Below, in pieces: positions 4,859 through 6,375 of a stretch of 6,375 bases of DNA. Each line of letters opens with the position of its first letter. The stretch's first letter is position 1. Both the position numbers and the translations under genes were made by a program. The stretch is from an uncultured Erysipelotrichaceae bacterium (GTDB lineage: Bacteria > Bacillota_I > Bacilli_A > Erysipelotrichales > Erysipelotrichaceae): positions 1 through 6,375 of the forward strand of contig CALBJM010000033.1 of the NCBI GenBank assembly GCA_937893225.1. The letters run 5' to 3'. Under the pieces are notes generated by a model, which ran no database searches, was not told the origin of the DNA, and worked only from the letters and a program-made list of their open reading frames with translations.

Positions 4859-6313
4859 GTGGCACCAAATTTTTCTAGTGAAACAGAGTTGATGTATGTT
4901 GCACACGTTCAAGATTATGGTTGGATGAATCCAGTGTCAGGAAAACATATCGCAGGTACCACAGGTCAGTCCAAAAGATTGGAAGCATTAAAAGTGGTTC
5001 TCCCTGAAAACTTAACAACTTTAGGAGATATCCGTATTGAAACACACATTCAAGATATTGGATGGGTTGAAGAAGTTGGTAATAAAGATGTTGCAGGAAC
5101 AACAGGTAAATCAAAGAGTATCGAAGCTTTAAAAATAACTTTGACGGGCGAACTCAGTAATCAATATGATGTTATTTATAGAGCGCATGTTCAAAATATT
5201 GGTTGGCAAAGATGGCAACGAAATGGGTCTGTTGCAGGAACAACAGGACAATCAAAACGGATTGAAGCTGTGCAAGTTTATTTGCAATTAAAATCTGAGA
5301 AAGTTCCTATTAATGAAGTAGATACAACAATATTTTACAAATCACATGTGCAAGATATTGGCTGGATGAGTGAAGTTGCAAGTAGTAATATTAGTGGAAC
5401 TACTGGGAAAAGCAAACGTGTTGAAGCTATTCAGGTTTCACTTCCTGAAGATATGGCAATGTACGGAAATGTGAGTGTACAAGCACATGTCCAAGATATT
5501 GGATGGTTAAGTCCCGTATCTTCGGGCCAAACTGCTGGAACAACAGGTCAATCAAAGCGTTTAGAAGGTTTGAAAATTTCATTAACAGGTGATCTTGCTA
5601 ATTATTATGATATTTATTACAGAGTACATGTTGGAAATATTGGATGGCTCGGTTGGACAAAGAATGGTAATTTAGCAGGTAGTGTAGGATGCAATAGAAG
5701 AATTGAAGCATTTCAGATTGTTGTGTATGCAAAAAATGATTCAAATGCACCTAAATGTAGTGAATCAACAACAACTTCAGTAGAGTATACTATGTATACG
5801 CCAACTTATTATTCCCAAAGAGATTCTAGATGGGCATACAGTCCAACATATGGTGGCTACAATTTATCTAGTACAGGTTGTGTTCCAACAGCTATTGCTA
5901 TGGCTGTGGATGGAATTTTACATAATGGCGTGACACCAGTAACAATGGCAAATTATCTATATTATAATACAAGTGAGTTTGGAACAATTAAGCATGGTGG
6001 TTCTTGTTTAGCGGTAAAACTTGGTGCTGAGCATTGGGGGCTAAAAACGGAACCTATTACAAATGGTCAAGTTTTGGCAGATCAATTGAGTAAAGGGAGA
6101 ATTGTTATTATGGCTGTTGGACCAGGTGACTTTACTTCACGGGGTTATACACACGCTATAGTTATGTTCCAAAATTCAGCTGGTAATACGTATGTATATG
6201 ATCCATGGAACGCACACAATGGATGGTATAATATTGCATCTATTTGGTCACAACAAAGTAGAAATAGTTACGACCTTCGTGGTGGACATGTTGGTTATGC
6301 GATATATGCATGA
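4859..6313 (+). CDS. ChW-repeat protein with C39-like cysteine peptidase domain (lacks its own signal peptide)
   Basis: The 484-residue open frame carries the folded part of the second hydrolase. Two ChW triplets (residues 10-145 and 156-292 here) precede a papain-like domain of the Peptidase_C39_2 type (309-484). Domain marks are YYSQRDSRWA with a conserved Gln320, SSTGCVPTAIAMA with the nucleophile Cys341, GYTHAIVMFQ with His432, and VYDPWN with Asp448. These domains are common in secreted wall-associated proteins of Bacillota; cleavage of peptidoglycan cross-bridges or surface proteins is plausible but unproven. The GTG at 4859 is only the first possible start after the amber codon. It has no ribosome site, nor does the ATG at 4892, and neither would give a signal peptide. 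Without readthrough the enzyme would be poorly made and would stay in the cytoplasm. No ABC exporter is nearby, which argues against a bacteriocin-processing C39. Confidence 0.85.
   Translation: MAPNFSSETELMYVAHVQDYGWMNPVSGKHIAGTTGQSKRLEALKVVLPENLTTLGDIRIETHIQDIGWVEEVGNKDVAGTTGKSKSIEALKITLTGELSNQYDVIYRAHVQNIGWQRWQRNGSVAGTTGQSKRIEAVQVYLQLKSEKVPINEVDTTIFYKSHVQDIGWMSEVASSNISGTTGKSKRVEAIQVSLPEDMAMYGNVSVQAHVQDIGWLSPVSSGQTAGTTGQSKRLEGLKISLTGDLANYYDIYYRVHVGNIGWLGWTKNGNLAGSVGCNRRIEAFQIVVYAKNDSNAPKCSESTTTSVEYTMYTPTYYSQRDSRWAYSPTYGGYNLSSTGCVPTAIAMAVDGILHNGVTPVTMANYLYYNTSEFGTIKHGGSCLAVKLGAEHWGLKTEPITNGQVLADQLSKGRIVIMAVGPGDFTSRGYTHAIVMFQNSAGNTYVYDPWNAHNGWYNIASIWSQQSRNSYDLRGGHVGYAIYA
4886..5293 (+). repeat. 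ChW triplet I of the C39-like protein
   Basis: Three adjoining units: AHVQDYGWMNPV..AGTTGQSKRLEALKV (type A, ending TTLGD), THIQDIGWVEEV..AGTTGKSKSIEALKI (type B, ending TGELSNQYD) and AHVQNIGWQRWQRNGSVAGTTGQ (type C, two Trp). All three keep the GW and AGTTG motifs. Confidence 0.9.
5324..5734 (+). repeat. ChW triplet II of the C39-like protein
   Basis: Three adjoining units: SHVQDIGWMSEV..SGTTGKSKRVEAIQV (type A, ending MAMYGN), AHVQDIGWLSPV..AGTTGQSKRLEGLKI (type B, ending TGDLANYYD) and VHVGNIGWLGWTKNGNLAGSVG (type C, diverged at AGTTGQ and carrying a Cys). About ten linker residues separate it from the first triplet, and a Ser/Thr-rich linker joins it to the peptidase domain. Confidence 0.9.
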
Positions 6314-6331
6314 TTGTTAAAGTGTAAGAAT

Positions 6332-6375
6332 ATGAAAAAGCATAATTTTAAAAAATTAGTGTTTATTTTTTCTGA
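6332..6375 (+). CDS. Possible start of a third secreted protein (3' end outside window)
   Basis: An ATG 19 nt after the previous stop opens a frame reading MKKHNFKKLVFIFS before the window ends. The basic N-terminus followed by hydrophobic residues looks like a signal peptide, as in the two genes upstream, and the short gap would fit operon continuation. The ribosome site is weak (AAAGTG, 7 nt upstream). Only 14 codons are visible, so this is tentative and no function can be given. Confidence 0.35.
   Translation, partial: MKKHNFKKLVFIFS

Larger units (their letters stand above)
4499..6313 (+). pseudogene. ChW / C39-like cysteine peptidase gene split by an in-frame TAG
   Basis: The frame opened at 4499 is the same as that of the downstream enzyme (both positions are 2 modulo 3). 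It is interrupted only by TAG at 4814-4816; the codons after it read P-S-E-D-D-E-K-T-D-N-N-E-E-S-V, continuing the acidic linker. Read through, the product would be 604 positions: signal peptide (1-25), linker (26-128), ChW triplets (130-265 and 276-412) and a C39-like peptidase (429-604). This matches the design of the GH25 neighbour. The simplest view is a recent nonsense substitution (for example a CAG or GAG codon changed to TAG) or a sequencing error, since the rest of the frame and the catalytic residues are intact. Readthrough is possible but not shown. Confidence 0.75.

Noticed and set aside
2982..5734. Repetitive DNA as a mobile element or CRISPR array
   Set aside because: The periodicity is about 135 bp, in frame, and conserved at the protein level rather than at the DNA level; it reflects ChW protein repeats.
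5783..6310. C39 domain as a bacteriocin leader peptidase
   Set aside because: There is no ABC transporter fused or nearby and no double-glycine precursor peptide; the domain follows wall-type repeats, fitting the secreted C39_2 type instead.
6350..6371. AAAAAAT / ATTTTTT inverted repeat as a terminator
   Set aside because: The stem is only A-T pairs with no GC core, and it lies within a plausible start of a new gene; it is expected by chance in AT-rich DNA.

Overview
The window reads left to right as one AT-rich stretch of a Gram-positive (Bacillota) chromosome. Low GC, strong AAGGGAGG-type ribosome sites, Sec-secreted wall hydrolases and ChW (clostridial hydrophobic, conserved W) repeats point to Clostridia or Erysipelotrichia. 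The genus cannot be fixed from this sequence alone. All genes are on the + strand.

Region 1 (1-2099) is the end of a dTDP-L-rhamnose operon. It holds the C-terminal half of dTDP-glucose 4,6-dehydratase (rfbB/rmlB), a complete dTDP-4-dehydrorhamnose reductase (rfbD/rmlD) and a complete dTDP-4-dehydrorhamnose 3,5-epimerase (rfbC/rmlC). They are packed with a 1-nt overlap and a 1-nt gap. The catalytic residues visible in each are intact. A clear intrinsic terminator (2115-2156) closes the operon.

Region 2 (2157-2237) is a short intergenic stretch with an extended -10 promoter (TGTTATAAT) and a strong ribosome site. It starts a second transcription unit.

Region 3 (2238-6313) holds two secreted wall hydrolases of the same design: signal peptide, acidic low-complexity linker, ChW repeats, then a C-terminal catalytic domain. 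The first is an intact GH25 muramidase with nine repeat units. The second has six repeat units and a C39-like cysteine peptidase domain with a plausible Cys/His/Asp triad. It is cut by a single in-frame TAG codon (4814-4816) in the linker, which separates the signal peptide from the repeats and enzyme. The ChW units are not simple tandem copies: they run in ordered triplets (types A-B-C), with linkers only between triplets. The triplet therefore looks like the real structural module.

Region 4 (6314-6375) may contain the first codons of a third secreted protein.

Taken together, the left half supplies a nucleotide sugar for a rhamnose-containing surface polymer. The right half encodes enzymes expected to bind and cut the cell wall. 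A link between the polymer and the ChW modules is attractive but is inference only. I see no defence system, mobile element, CRISPR array or RNA gene.
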